In this document: one piece after another, positions 45,092 to 56,647 of the stretch
Layout of the letters: each line of letters begins with the position of its first letter
Position numbering within the stretch: position 1 is the first letter of the stretch
Assembly: GCA_029204225.1 (NCBI GenBank)
Contig: CM055104.1
Location: 51,115,457 to 51,179,456, forward strand
Origin: Diphasiastrum complanatum
Taxonomy: Eukaryota > Streptophyta > Lycopodiopsida > Lycopodiales > Lycopodiaceae
Direction: 5' to 3'
Length of the DNA stretch: 64,000 bases
Made by a program: the position numbers and the translations under genes
Notes under the pieces: model-generated
What the model saw: only the letters and a program-made list of their open reading frames with translations
Databases searched by the model: none
Told to the model about the DNA's origin: nothing

Positions 45092-46340
45092 ATGGCAGCA
45101 AGTGTAAATCAACAGCCTCCGCGAGTGGCGAAGAGGATTCCGTGAATCGATACACCGAAGTATGATGGGGACTCAGACCCAGTTCGTTTCCTTCAAGACT
45201 TCGACAATGCTTGTAAGTTCTATGGAGACAGCTCGGACACTGAAAAGTTAAGACTGTTCCTGATGGTTCTACAAGGCAATGCGAAAGAGTGGTATTTAAA
45301 TCTAGAGTGCCCGGATATCGAGTCATGGGAAACCATAGAAAAAGTTCTCACCACAAAGTTAAACCCTCCAAGTTCACTCAAAGCCCTTTCATATATTGAC
45401 TCATATCAAAATGAGGAGCAGAGAGTCCGTACGCACCAACATTGAGCGTTTTACACATCTCAAGGTAGAGTGTGTTGAAGATAAAATCATTGAGAAAATG
45501 GCCATTAAATTATTCCTAGTCGGGTAATTCAAGGCCATTAGAAGAGAATTGCAACCCGTAGACTCTTACACGACACTAAAGGACGCGATGGATGACACCA
45601 TCTGAGTAGAAGATGAAGGGTCTGACGAGGATACCGATTATCGCGAGAAAAATGGGTACGGGGATGACTAAACACGAGACTTTACGCATTGAAGGATCCA
45701 CCTCAACCAAAAAACTTTCCCTATCCGTGAAAATGTATGGTGCCCTGTGTGTGCTCGACCAATGTACCATCTGTACGAACCACCTGGACCTCCAAATTAC
45801 ACACTGCCAATTCACCTGCGACGCGGTCAGGATAGTGTCAACCTAGGCCAATAGGCCCAGTTTCTTATCAACCACAATCCTCTGGTTCTATAACCAGAGT
45901 CTTATTATCCAAGGCCAATCGCTCCCCACCCATTTCCACCACATCAGCCTTTTGTAGAGAGTCAACATATCGCTACATCGTCTCTCACCCAAGTTGATTC
46001 CGACTATAGAGACCCAACGATGTATTATGTAAAAGATACCAATGTTTATGCTCATCAAGTTGATTCATTTGCACATTACCAAAATTAGTAGTATTAGATG
46101 TGTCTAGGCTCTTCTAGTATTACTGATTCTTTTGTCATCTACGGATACATAGTTGCTTCTGATCCAAATAGAGTTACATCCTATCTAGCAACCATGTAAG
46201 GTCTATCTCAAACACCATCCCTAGATAAGACCGAGAATGTACCACCTTATATCTATGTCTTCATTACGTCTCTATGACCAAGCAATTGATATCATACCCT
46301 GGAGCCAAGTTTTGAGCTATCGCCTAATGAATCATGAGTG
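45092..46340 (+). pseudogene. Gypsy Gag of element G, broken
   Basis: The start MAASVNQQPPRVAKRIP at 45092 is followed by a stop near 45142. The frame then gives YDGDSDPVRFLQDFDNAC, EWYLNLECPDIESWETI and a basic end, the retrotransposon gag domain (about 45150-45400). A frameshift near 45420 leads to NIERFTHLKVECVED, and more stops follow. A Cys pair, CPVCARP, lies near 45745. A Pro/Tyr-rich tail runs to Copia F. No protease, RT or integrase was found after Copia F. Confidence 0.75.
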
Positions 46341-46491
46341 TGTGCGTGGTGCCGTCGAAATAAGAAAGCATTGTATGAGTCGATCATTGCTATTTTCACT
46401 CTCTCCCTCAATGATCAACATTTCTCTTTATTTTAGAGTTTACTCTATTCATGGAACATACCTCCATGACAATATTACAAGTAAAGGCTTT

Positions 46492-48143
46492 TTACATAAC
46501 CAGATCTAAGCCAAGTTCGGCTCTAAAAGTCTCAAACTTTTCTTTACTTAAAGCTTTCGTAAATATATCAGCAACTTGTAACAACGTAGAACAGTGTACA
46601 GTACTTATATCTTCAGATTGTAGCTTCTCACGTACAAAGTGATATTTTACCTTAATATGTTTTGTCCTTGCGTGAAAGAAATGATTTTTAGCCAATTATA
46701 TTCCACTTTGACTGTCACAGAAAATAACAGTAGGATTTACTTGCTTCATGCCAATCTCACATAATAACTTACGTAGCCAAACAGCTTCCTCGGTAACAGA
46801 ACTTAACGCTTTATATTCGGCTTCTGTAGAAGAAAGAGAACTAGTATCTTGCTTCTTGCTAGACCATGAAAAACAACCACTACCAAAATTGAAGGCATAA
46901 CCTATTGTTGACTTTCTATCATCTACACTCATGCCCAATCAGCGTCAACATAACCTTGCAACTTAGGTAAAACACTTTGTCATTTGTAAATTAGGCCAAG
47001 GTTAGGTGTACCCTTCACATGCCTCAAAATCCTTTTTGCAGCTTTCCAATGGTCCATAGTGGGTGATGACATGAATTGGCTAATCAAACTTACAACATAG
47101 CAGATATCAAGACGTGTAGTCGTAAGATATATCAAACTCCCAACTAGCTGACGAAATAGGGTAGCGTCAATATGTGCACTATCACCAATACGAGATAATT
47201 TCTTACCAGCTTCGCAAGGGGTGATGGAAGGTTTGCACTCTGTCATGTGAAATCTCTCCAATACCTCGCACACATACTTGTTTTGACATAACCTGATATC
47301 ACTGCCAGTTTGCCATACTTCGGCACCCAAGCAGTAGTGCATAGGATCTAAATTTGTTATCTCAAACTGCTTGCATAAGTTGGCTTTGATAGAACGAGTG
47401 AGGTTCTCATCATTGCCCATGATAATGATATCATCAACATAAAGTACAATCAAGACAATGCTATCTTCGTTTATAAGAACATAAAGATTTGGATCTGAAT
47501 TTGTTCTTACAAACCCATGAGAAAGAAAGTAATTGTCAATGCGTCCATACCATGCATGTGGCACTTGCTTAAGGCCATAAATGCTTTGCGTAGCTTACGT
47601 ACGTTCTGTTCTTGTCCTTTTTCCATGAAGCCCTGTGGTTGGACCATGTAAATTTCTTCCTCTAAGTCACCATTCAAAAATGCGGACTTCACATCCATTT
47701 GATGGATCTTCCACCCAAAATGAGATGTTAGGGCAATGATAAGGCGTAGCGTAGTCCACTTAGCCACTGGAGCAAATGTCTCTTCATAGTCAATTCCTTT
47801 ATTTGCTCATAACCCTTCACTACTAGGCGTGCCTTATGCTTTGCTATCGTGCCATCCGCATGAAACTTTGTTTTAAACACCTATTTGTTGTCAATGGGTT
47901 TCTTTCCAAGTGGTAGATCAACCAACTTCCATGTATCATGCCTGTGGATGGATTCCATCTCCTCTTCCATTGCCCTTTGCCACTCTTTGTGATCTTTTGC
48001 TTCATCAAAGGTTGATGGCTCTCGACACTTTTTGGTATCTTAGATTCAGGTGATACACTATGTGAAGAGTATGTATCCCAAGGAGTGTCCAAGTAATGTC
48101 TCTTACTTCCAACCGATTTCTCCTTTATTGCTCCTATTGGCAA
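46492..48143 (-). pseudogene. Copia F reverse transcriptase and RNase H
   Basis: The RT begins in a basic/acidic linker (about 48143-47844). It continues with KIHQMDVKSAFLNGDLEEE (47767-47507). A frame change leads to LIVLYVDDIIIMGND, whose double Asp lies at about 47427-47438. The RT end has LVGSLIYLTTTRLDI. RNase H follows with STIGYAFNFGSGCFSWSSKK and SSTEAEYKALSS (46938-46696). One stop breaks it before the conserved FHARTKHIKVKYHFVRE end and IFTKAL (46695-46492). Two or three frame changes and stops make it a pseudogene, though it is well preserved. Confidence 0.85.
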
Positions 48144-49166
48144 GTACCTTCCCCTAGGCTCTTGAATAGGTGGTGTCTTCTCATACTCGTCTCTCGACTC
48201 TCATCTTCACGTGCATCATCATGTGGAGTGTCTTCTTCATCTTCTTCTTCCAAAATTGTGGGAAGTCTTTTGATGCTTTCACCACTTGCATGGTCTTCAT
48301 CTTCATACCTATGCGTCTCATCAAAGATCACATCTTTGCTTATGTGAATCTTGTTCATTATAGGATCAAAACACTTGTACGCCTTCATCCTCTCGTCATA
48401 ACCGACGAAGATACACTTGATTGCTTTGGCATCAAGTTTCTTTCGCTCCTCCTTTGGCACATGTACATAGGCCCTACGTCCAATGACGCAAAACTTGTCG
48501 ATTTTTGGCTTTATTCCTATAAATGCTTCTTCGGGAGTCACATTTGGAACCACAACTGTAGGGTTTCTGTTTTGCAAGAACGTTGCCGCACTGCATGCTT
48601 CCGACCAAAGTAAATCGGTCAAGCCCATTTGCTTCATCATGGAGCGTGCACTCTCCATAATAGTCCTGTTTTTCCTTTCAACTACACCATTACTATGCAG
48701 CGTGTGTGATTGTGTGATTGTCTTTTGATACTGTGTTCCTTGCAAAAGTCCTCAAAATCAGCAGATTTGTATTCGTCTCCTCTATCAGATCTTAGCACTT
48801 TGATGCGTGCATCCAGTTGGTTCTCTACTAAAGTCTTGAACTCCTTGAAACGAGCAAAAGTGTTCTTCTTCAAGAAATAAATCCATGTCCTCCTAGAGTA
48901 ATCATCTAGGAAAGTCATAAAATAATATGCTTTCTCCAATGACATGGTCCTCATTGGGCCGCAAGGTTGCTGTGAATAAGTTCCAGCGGTTTCTTAGCTC
49001 TTGCAGCTCCACCTTTCTTGAATGTCTCCCTGTGATGCTTTCCCATGACGCATCCTTCACATATTGCATGATGATCATCCTGCAATGCTGGTAATCCTAT
49101 TACCATCTTCAGCTTGCCATCAATCTTAAGCTCCCATAGTTCAAGTGACCAAGTCTTCTGTGCCAC
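48134..49166 (-). pseudogene. Copia F integrase
   Basis: The gag-pre-integrase zinc part lies at 49166-48951 (CEGCVMGKHHRETF, ELIHSN). It continues with [16 protein letters not shown] and [11 protein letters not shown] (48954-48682), and then VERKNRTIMESARSMM (48745-48134). The metal-binding first Asp is in a damaged HSNLAA context (normally HSDL), so Asn stands at the catalytic position. Frame changes occur at about 48955 and 48700. The C-terminal GKRKLDAKA-type region is intact to 48134. Confidence 0.83.
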
Positions 49167-49228
49167 AACTCAGATTGAGATGCTGTTGAGATAGCCAAAC
49201 CATATTCTCCTGATTTTGCAGCATCCAA

Positions 49229-50379
49229 TTAATAAAAGCCACGGTTACTATCTCTATAACCTTTCGTCACCACTTTATGGTTGTGGTTCATATCCCTCAT
49301 AAGGCATCCATCCTTGAGAAATTCAACCTTAAGATGTTGATTTGCCATTACTTCAATAGAAAGCAAACTCTTTTTGAGTCCAGGAACATAAAGCACATTA
49401 GGGATATTCTTGATTTTACCATCAGGAAACTGCACAGGTACATTGCCCACACCCTGTATTTGGCATTCCTCCCCATTGGCTTGAGTGACCTTATCCCCAT
49501 CATGGATTGGTGAGAATTTCTCAAACCAATCACGTTTCCCGGTCATATGCCTTGTGGCGCCTGAATCTATGAACCATCTGGCACCATCATCAACCTGGGA
49601 TGCCAATGCCGATGAGAAGACACTTGTCTCGTCATCTTCTCCATCATCTTCAGCAATGTTGCCTTGTTGTTTCACTTTTCTCGTCTTTATGCCCGCTTTC
49701 TTCTTGTAACACTCGCATGCCCAATGACCCGGTTTGTGGCAATAGTAACATTTGTCTTTCTTCTTCTTTTTCGTCTTTGATGACGACTCGTCATCATCAT
49801 CCTTGGATTTCTTGGGAATCCTTTTCCATCCTTTATGCTTGCCTTTAGCAAGCAAGGCTTGATCCTCTTGTGGGGTTTGCCTTGACTTCACCACTTCGCG
49901 ACGCTGCTCTTCATGTGGTATGTACCAATTCAATGTCCCTAATTGGTTCTCCAATTGCCACAAGTTGATCTCTCAGCTCCTTTATCCTGGTGAAGAAAGA
50001 TCCCACCGATTCACTTTCTTCCATCCTTACTCGTTCAATCTCGACTTCAAGAACATGGCCCGAGCTGGATTGCAAGTTTGAAATTGCATTCTAAGAGCTT
50101 CCCAAGCTCTCCTAGCCGTCGTGACATCACTTATATGAGTGATCACATGGTCTTTCACTGAAAGATTGATTAAGGACATGCTCTCTGTGCCTTTTTATCA
50201 AAGGCCCCCATGTCACATGGAGTGGTATTTGGCCGGACTTCAATACCTGCCATGATCTCCCATAACTCTTTCTCCATCAAAATGCTCTTCGGTTTGAATT
50301 TCCAGATGTTGTAGTTAGAAGCCCCATCAAGTTTGCTTGCATCGCCCAAAATTGCCTCATTGATGTTTGCCATTTCCAA
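49229..50379 (-). pseudogene. Copia F Gag and protease
   Basis: Gag starts at 50379 (MEMANINEAILGDASKLDGA, YNIWKFKPK). A shifted middle part at about 50170-49960 includes SVGSFFTRIKELRDQLVAIG. The frame 49963-49229 has a Lys/Asp-rich stretch, the knuckle CYYCHKPGHWACEC (about 49710-49752), and the protease site WFIDSGATRHM at about 49560. It runs on to LYVPGLKKSLLS and ends at a stop at 49229 in the gag-pre-integrase region. This frame of 244 residues is open and unusually well kept. Confidence 0.83.
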
Positions 50380-50382
50380 ACT

Positions 50383-51610
50383 GCTTGAAACTCCACATGT
50401 AGGCTATAAAGTGTATGTCGAAGCCAACCATGATGCAGAAATAAAAAATGATGACCTACAATTTTTGGCTTACCATGCCACCTGCCGCTCTTTCGCCAAA
50501 TTGAAAGCCAAACTGGTGTCACTTTTCGAAATGCTTGTCGTCACCAACTCCCAGCTACCTGCCCAGTGGAATGGTGAAATCACTTCTGGCGGGTTCTGAA
50601 CACTTTCTTTGCGGCAATCACTCTGTTCTGGCATACCGTACTTGCAGGTACAATCAGACCGCCCTTCGTTTGGAGGCTATTGCCTTTCGTTTGGCCAAAT
50701 AGGCTAAAGGAGGTGAAAAAGGGCAATTTGGATTTTTGAATTGTTTCTTCAGTGTAAATAAACTTTACCTTTCAAAAAACTTGGGACCCAACAATTTTTT
50801 CATTTGAAAATTTTTAATGAAAAGAAGGCCTATTTTGCCTTTCAGTTCTTCAGGACCCTTTCAAAGCCCATGTAAGGGTGATCCTCCATCCTGTGGCCCA
50901 CGTTTCTTCCTGAGAACTTCATCTTGGCCGTTGATCTATTTGAGGCTTATCTGATGGTTCAAACGGACATCTGGACATTAAAGCCCACTCCTCCATGCGC
51001 TAGACACCTTCAGCCGCTACAGCCCTCTTGGATTCCCTACGCGCGACTTCTACGCCTCCCTCCTCCTTCTCTCTCTACGATGGCAGCTCCAAGCCTTTCA
51101 AGCTATGGATATTTGTGATTGCTCCACTCCTGCACACTGGCTGATCCACGACCGCCCACGACCTCTCCACACAACTGCAACAGTAGCAGGGTGCCCACTT
51201 CTAGCTCTTCACAACTCTGAAAAAACTTGTAAATGGAGAAAGATCTTTAATGTTTTCTACTGAAACCCAAGCTACGAAAGAAGAGAGACTTCTTGGGCTA
51301 TGCTCAGGTTTTCTTTGAGCTAACTTTTTGCAGCCTTCTACTGCACTCAAGTCGCCCTACAGTCAGTAATCATCTGCTTCAAACAAATCTTCAATTGGCT
51401 TCAAATTGAATCCACACTAGGCAGCCTTTCTACGGAGTTCTATGTTTTCGTTTAGCTTCTCCTTTCAACGGACAATCCCCTGCCTCTGAATCTTCTTACA
51501 GTTTTGAGCTATTCCACGAATCTTCACAGACTCGGTTTTGTGCTTCCTAGCCAACAAACCGTCGTGAATTTGCAGCTCTCTGTTCTTGTCCAGTGATTTT
51601 AGCCACCAAG
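50383..51610 (-). other. Leader of Copia F
   Basis: This 1.2-kb stretch between the primer site and the Gag start has no coding frame of note. It is CT-rich on the minus strand in places. Confidence 0.6.
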
Positions 51611-51623
51611 GGCTCTGATACCA

Positions 51624-51894
51624 AATTAAGAAAACAGTTTAAACACCCGACCGGATCAATCACCACAGCACAACGTCAAGTGCAACAAGACAAGACAACA
51701 GAATTGCTCTCAACAAACCATATATTCAGCTTATAACTAAGCACAAAGACAAAATTGCTTAAAAGAACTCAAAGGGCTCGTAAAAGAAAGACGGCCCGAT
51801 AATTCTAGAACTGAGCACACGTGGTGCCGTCGAAATAAGAAAGCACTGTATAAGTCGATCACTGCTATTTTAACTTTTACCAATGATTTCAACA
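51624..51894 (-). repeat. 5' LTR of Copia F
   Basis: The LTR begins TGTTG at 51894 (minus strand) and its first ~76 bases recur at 46345-46420. The inner end at the primer site lacks a clear CA. Confidence 0.7.
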
Positions 51895-53407
51895 CCTTTC
51901 AATAGGAACAAAAAGAACAGTCAAGGGACTTCAACAACAAATGCTCAGTTTGGCAACAGAAAGAGCATCTTATCAGACTGCAACCGCGATTCAACAAAAG
52001 ATCCATCTTCCCAACAAGATGGAATATTCGTGACAACACCACCACCATCATCACCAACAAGAAGTTGGTTTCATATAAGCGATACAATATCCACGCTTTT
52101 CCAATTGCCTCACCCTCGCCATCACATAATCAACAAAGTGGTAATTTATACCAGTGACGGGCTCTCAAGTCACATCAAAGGAAAAAGCTATGTACAAATC
52201 GACGCAGACGACCAGTGTTCTTACCAACGCCAACAACAATGCTTCATTGGAAAAATGTACATTAAGCAGTGGTCGCCCATACTACCGCTGTTGTACATCA
52301 TCCATTCAATCATCTACGGAGGCCACAAAAAGCGCAAGTCATCAGCGAGTGACATCCCATAGGCCTACGTAAACTGAAAAAATCTCAAGTCAATCAGAGA
52401 TTGAAGCTATGAGCGCACAACCTCAATGTCAAAGCTATTTTCAAAGGCGAGCAATGATGATCCTGTGGAGAATTGTACAAAGAGCATTGTTTATATTATG
52501 GACAGATATGGAAATCCACACAAGACCCATCTCATTCTTTTTTTCCATCCATTCATTCTCTCATGTCCCACCATATAATACATTTTGCAGCTTCATCTCA
52601 CTTCTCCCATCCTTGTCTCAAGTCTTCATTCCTCCCCGATGGATCAATCTGCACTGCTCTAGTTTATCAACTACAATACTTTGTGTTGCAGACAAATTTA
52701 TGACATCTGCAGCATACCATTGATAAAGTTCGCGGCGCTTGAAACAACAAACTCAAGGATGTTAGAGGTTCTCAACAATGATAATGAGTCATGTCTTCAA
52801 TCCCAAAAAAAATCGACACGTTAATAGCTTGTTGATCATTCAAAAAAAAAAAAAAAACCGAGGCCATACATGCCTCTATACATTCACGACTGCTTGAAGA
52901 GCTCTTGAAATCCGTGAAGAATTCAAACAACTGCAAAAAACGTCAAACGAGAAACCTCTGCTAACAAAAGTGCTTTTGCAAGACAGTAATGAGCAAAGGA
53001 ATTTTGATCCATCTAGCAACATCCATCTATCCACCTTCACCACTTCCGAGATTACAACACCCCTTATCACACCCACTCCATCTTCATCTCACTGTCGTTC
53101 AGTAACCCCTTGTGTGGCATTCACATCATGTCTAAAATATACTAAGCTCGTGTACATCATCCGTTGAATCATTTGCGTGAGCACTTGGAAATACAACTTA
53201 TCAAAGAGCCAACTCCCATATGGTCCACATCAGCTCTTCTATAGACGCCCATACTTCTTCAAAGCTTTATCTCCTATGGAGCATCACTTTACAAAAAAGT
53301 TCCACAGCTACAAGTTGCACTGACTTTGACTCCTCCAGCACCATAAGGAGCGGAGTCTTAACATTGCACTTGGCGTGGGACCGCCAAGTTCTTAATGAAG
53401 GGGATAA
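51895..53407 (+). other. 3' internal part of element G
   Basis: This stretch continues element G after Copia F. It has no recognisable protease, RT, RNase H or integrase motif. Gln/His/Ser-rich broken frames dominate. A final short frame (53220-53417) crosses the purine tract GAAGGGGATAA into the LTR with DRQVLNEGDN, a typical end for Gypsy internal regions. Confidence 0.55.
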
Positions 53408-54135
53408 TGTAGGGTGATATTCCAAGGAATACTCTAGCCATCCTACGGAACATCTTTAAAAATACAAGCATGATAAGATTTAAACGTAGAACTTGCCCAT
53501 CAAGTTTAGGCTATTGCGGTATCCATAATGGCTTAAGTTATTTAGTTCTAAGTTTAAACTGCCATGAGCACTGCACATAGATATGTAGTTTTCAGTTATT
53601 TCAAGTTATGTAAAAGTTAGTCACAAAGGTCCATTGGGGTTTGTCCCATGACACTAATGTTATTCAGAGTTAAGTTTGTCCGATAGTGCCTTTTTGTAAG
53701 TGACCACCACTCCAAGTATATATAGGAGTGGAAGAGTCCATTTTCGACAAGAACCTCATTTGCAATACATGCCTATCTTTCTCTCTGAGTGTTCTCCCTT
53801 GTGTGGTTCCATGTACTGTGTTACTTCACATTGTATTGTATATTATTCATCTGGCAACAATCTAGGCCTTCCATTCTCTAGTAGGGTAAGCCTTAGAGGA
53901 TGAGATTTAGTTTAGGGTTTTATCTTTTAGGTTAAGACGTCATTTGTTAGAAACTAAGGAGAGAAAAGAGAGAAGAGTGGATCTTACCCATCAGAATACT
54001 CACCACCATGCTCATGACTGTATTCTTGTATCCATATCCATGCTAGCTGAAAAGAGCCTTAGTGAGGGTTAGTTGGGAGAAACCATAACTCGTACTAGTT
54101 GGAGCCATAGCTGAAAGGATGTTGAAGATCCAACA
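53408..54135 (+). repeat. Right LTR of element G, upstream of PSRP6
   Basis: This 728-bp LTR starts TGTAGGGTGATATT and ends GATCCAACA. It has a TATA box near 53718 in plus orientation, so its transcripts would run towards the PSRP6 gene 270 bp downstream of the LTR end. Confidence 0.87.
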
Positions 54136-54303
54136 ACGGGAAAGCTTGTCATTAATTGTTCAAATGTACATTTCATAAAACAAAAATCAAGAAAAAGCAG
54201 AAGGCCCTAGGAGGGGAGGCCCTTCCAATCTTTTAACATATTTAACATAGTACACATCTTCTTAGAAAACAATATGAGGTGAAAATATTGACACGCAGCT
54301 CTC

Positions 54304-54310
54304 CTTATAA
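54304..54310 (+). promoter_or_regulatory. Candidate TATA box of PSRP6
   Basis: CTTATAA lies about 95 bases upstream of the ATG, between the LTR of G and the GA-rich 5' UTR. It is the best TATA-like site in that short interval. Confidence 0.4.
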
Positions 54311-54349
54311 CCAAACACCACCCATATTAATATAGGAGTAAAAACAAAA

Positions 54350-54354
<5 letters not shown>

Positions 54355-54394
<40 letters not shown>

Positions 54395-54400
54395 GCGAGC
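54355..54400 (+). repeat. (GA)n and (GAGC)n in the PSRP6 5' UTR
   Basis: About 14 GA units are followed by five GAGC units and end four bases before the ATG. GA/CT tracts are common in plant 5' UTRs near the start. Confidence 0.88.
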
Positions 54401-54404
54401 AGAT

Positions 54405-54788
54405 ATGGTGAGCATGGCGGCTTGTATATCCTCCTTCTCATGCTTCTCTACCCTCTCGTCGCTGCGCCTTCCCTCGCGGAGCAGTGGGCGCAGCTCATTT
54501 CCCCCCCCTGCAGCCTTTCCCATGTCCATCACATGCTCATCCCGCCCACAGAAGAAGGCCACAGCTCACCATGTCAAGACTCGCCCCAAAAAGCACAACC
54601 CCTACGACAAGAATCGCAAAGGACCCACCAAATACCCTCGTCTGCCCAAGCCGCCCCCCGTATGGAGCCTTGACACCTCTGATGTTGATCTCATCACCCC
54701 TCCGGCAGCCTCACAGGAGCAGCAACAAACAGCAGCAGCCCAGGAACAGCCACTTCTAGGTCAAACTCAAGAGCATTCGAATGTCTAG
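54405..54788 (+). CDS. PSRP6: Plastid-specific 50S ribosomal protein 6 (PSRP6, cL38)
   Basis: The single-exon frame encodes 127 residues. The first ~43, rich in Ser and hydroxylated residues (MVSMAACISSFSCFSTLSSL onward), form a chloroplast transit peptide. Next comes the family core: CSSRPQKKATAHHVKTRPKK at 44-63, then the NPYDKNRKGPTKY and PRLPKPPPVWSL segment to about residue 89. The end is Gln/Ala-rich. The protein is a small basic subunit of the chloroplast 50S ribosome, encoded in the nucleus and found only in plastids. It is slightly longer than the usual ~105 residues because of the tail. Start choice: the first ATG follows the GA-rich 5' UTR, and a second Met at residue 4 is possible. 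The TAG stop is at 54786-54788. It lies 270 bp from an LTR, so its upstream regulatory region has been largely replaced by transposon DNA. No frameshift is seen. Confidence 0.9.
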   Translation: MVSMAACISSFSCFSTLSSLRLPSRSSGRSSFPPPAAFPMSITCSSRPQKKATAHHVKTRPKKHNPYDKNRKGPTKYPRLPKPPPVWSLDTSDVDLITPPAASQEQQQTAAAQEQPLLGQTQEHSNV

Positions 54789-54858
54789 GAAGAGGTACTC
54801 TTGCACCCACTCGTTTTACTTTTCTATGTGGATTTCGGATTGTTTGCATTATGGGTCT

Positions 54859-54998
54859 AGGATTGATTGCATATAGGGATTCAGATTTTAAGATTGACTG
54901 CATTGCATGTAACGGTTTAGGGCTTAAGATTGAGTGCATGTAAGACATTAGGATTTAAGATAGATTGCATATAAGAGTTTAGGGTTTAAGATTGATGA
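54859..54998. repeat. Degenerate ~31-36-bp minisatellite with TTTAGGG units
   Basis: About 4.5 units of the type AAGATTGATTGCATATAAG plus a TTTAGGG-like stretch lie just after PSRP6, probably in its 3' UTR. Unit length varies between 31 and 36 bases. Confidence 0.75.
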
Positions 54999-55765
54999 CA
55001 TTGGCATTGGCTTCTTCTTTGTGCTTTAATTCTTTGATTCCCTGAGAATTGATGCTCCTAACTGTGGATGATGATATATTTGAGTAGTTATGAGAAGAGA
55101 AGCTTGTTTTGATGTTAATAAAGAAGAGGGTGGCCTCCTTTTGCAACATGTGCAGCACAAAGTACGGTTGGGTTTTTGACAAGATGGCTCTTTGTTTGTA
55201 CTCTGAGCAGAAATAGCTGCTGGTTGAGTTGATTGATCAATGCGACGCCCTTTCTGCTACAATAATAAGCTGTTTCAATGTGATCCCTTATCCCCTTTTT
55301 GTGTTGCGTGTTTGTAATTGGTGCCTTTATGTACCACGACACCCTTCCAGTGCTTGTAGAAGCAGAGTGCACTTTATACTTCTCTACTCTGGTATGGCAT
55401 TAATTAGGTTTCTCAAGCATGCCCTTTTCATATGTGACACTTGTTTCATCCAACTCCTTGTATGTGGAGATTGTGCTAGTTTGACAGGAAACCCCATAAG
55501 GATTCAAATCTTATCTTCTTCACTTGGTATTAGAGCCGAGTTGCGTTGCACATTGAATCACTATCGTCCACACATAATATAAGGGAGAAACTACGCTCTA
55601 CATTAGCCAAAAGACTTCCTAGGTGTTGCATCAAGGCATTATAAGATTCTAAGTTGTAAGCATTTCTAGACTGTAGACACACCTAAGGGAATGTGAAAAA
55701 ATACTAGACTATAACAATGTGCATGAGTAGAAGTCGTCAATTTGGCACTTATGAGCATAGAATTA
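54999..55765. other. Intergenic DNA without recognised features
   Basis: This lies between PSRP6 and the second hAT copy. It probably includes the rest of the PSRP6 3' UTR. No coding motif or repeat was found. Confidence 0.5.
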
Positions 55766-55850
55766 ATGAACCGTGTACGGTTCGCCACGGTTTCCGAGAT
55801 CCGTACGGTTCTCAGAAAATTTAACTTGGAACCGTGGTGAACCCCGTACA
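55766..55850. repeat. GAACCGT subterminal repeats at the 3' end of hAT copy 2
   Basis: GAACCGT-GT-ACGGTTC forms a palindrome at 55768-55783. More ACGGTTC, GAACCGT and CCACGGTT units follow up to GTGAACCCCGTAC. The arrangement matches the 3' end of copy 1 once its solo LTR is removed. Confidence 0.78.
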
Positions 55851-56647
55851 AATAATTAATCAATTATTTAATTAATTTTTGTTTTTCCCACCCCCAAAAA
55901 TAGCCCAAAAAAATGCCAAAAAAAGCAGATCTGTAGGGAGCTTAGATTATTTAGTTCAAATTATTGAATGGGCTTTTTTTTTAACTACCCATCCCCAAAA
56001 ACGGCCCCATAAAAAGGCCAAAAAAGTTGAAAAAATACCCAAATTGTTAAGAGAGAGAGGGAGCGAGAGGGGGGGAGGCTATCATAGTAAACCATTTCAT
56101 CAGTGTACACAATGCACATCAACTAGCCATCCATCTGGAAACCAAGTGAGATTATAATCTCATCATATAGAGCCCTCCACATACGGTTGGGGTCTGACTT
56201 CAAAAATACACAGTGTGAATGAAACAAAAATGAACAACATGACAACATCTACAACATGTCCTCAAGATGCCTTTGTGGCATTCAGATCATCAAAATCATC
56301 TAACTCATCCTCCTCTGTCACAGCCTGACTGAAGTCATGTAAAACCTCTCCCTTAATTTGTGACCCTGACAAGCCACATTTTGGGTGGGTTGGGACCCCT
56401 ATCTATAGGCAACTGTGTGCCGATTTTACCATTAATAGCCTGCACACCATCCATCCCTCCCACTATGGCACAATCATTTTCACCCTCTACTATATCCCTT
56501 GCACAAGCGTCCTGTGCCATATGGTCAACATCCCCAACATGTGCTGCATCCACCTTCTCTTTCTCATGCTATATATTCTCTGGTAATGGATTAGGTCGAT
56601 ACACATCCTGCTCTAGTAGATCTGGCTCATACATCCCTGCCATCATA

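Larger units (their letters stand above)
46345..51894 (-). mobile_element. Copia element F inserted in element G
   Basis: The 5' LTR lies at about 51624-51894 (TGTTGAAATCATTGG at its start), with the primer site TGGTATCAGAGCC at 51623-51611. Only about 76 bases of the 3' LTR (46345-46420) remain, matching the start of the 5' LTR. No target duplication is visible because that end is cut. All Copia domains lie between. Confidence 0.82.
40835..54135 (+). mobile_element. Large Athila/Tat-like Gypsy element G, hosting Copia F
   Basis: LTRs lie at 40835-41520 (lacking the first ~53 bases) and 53408-54135, both ending GATCCAACA. The primer site begins TTGGCACCGTTGTCG, close to the tRNA-Asp-type site of Athila/Tat elements. 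A purine-rich GAAGGGGATAA precedes the right LTR. Inside are a 3.5-kb leader with a repeat array, a broken gag, Copia F (46345-51894), and a 1.5-kb 3' part without a recognisable pol. The element looks non-autonomous. Confidence 0.82.

Noticed and set aside
48170-48613. 147-residue plus-strand frame
   Set aside because: It is the antisense of the Copia F integrase C-terminus.
54422-54759. Alternative frames over PSRP6
   Set aside because: Only the frame 54405-54788 gives the conserved PSRP6 core and transit peptide.
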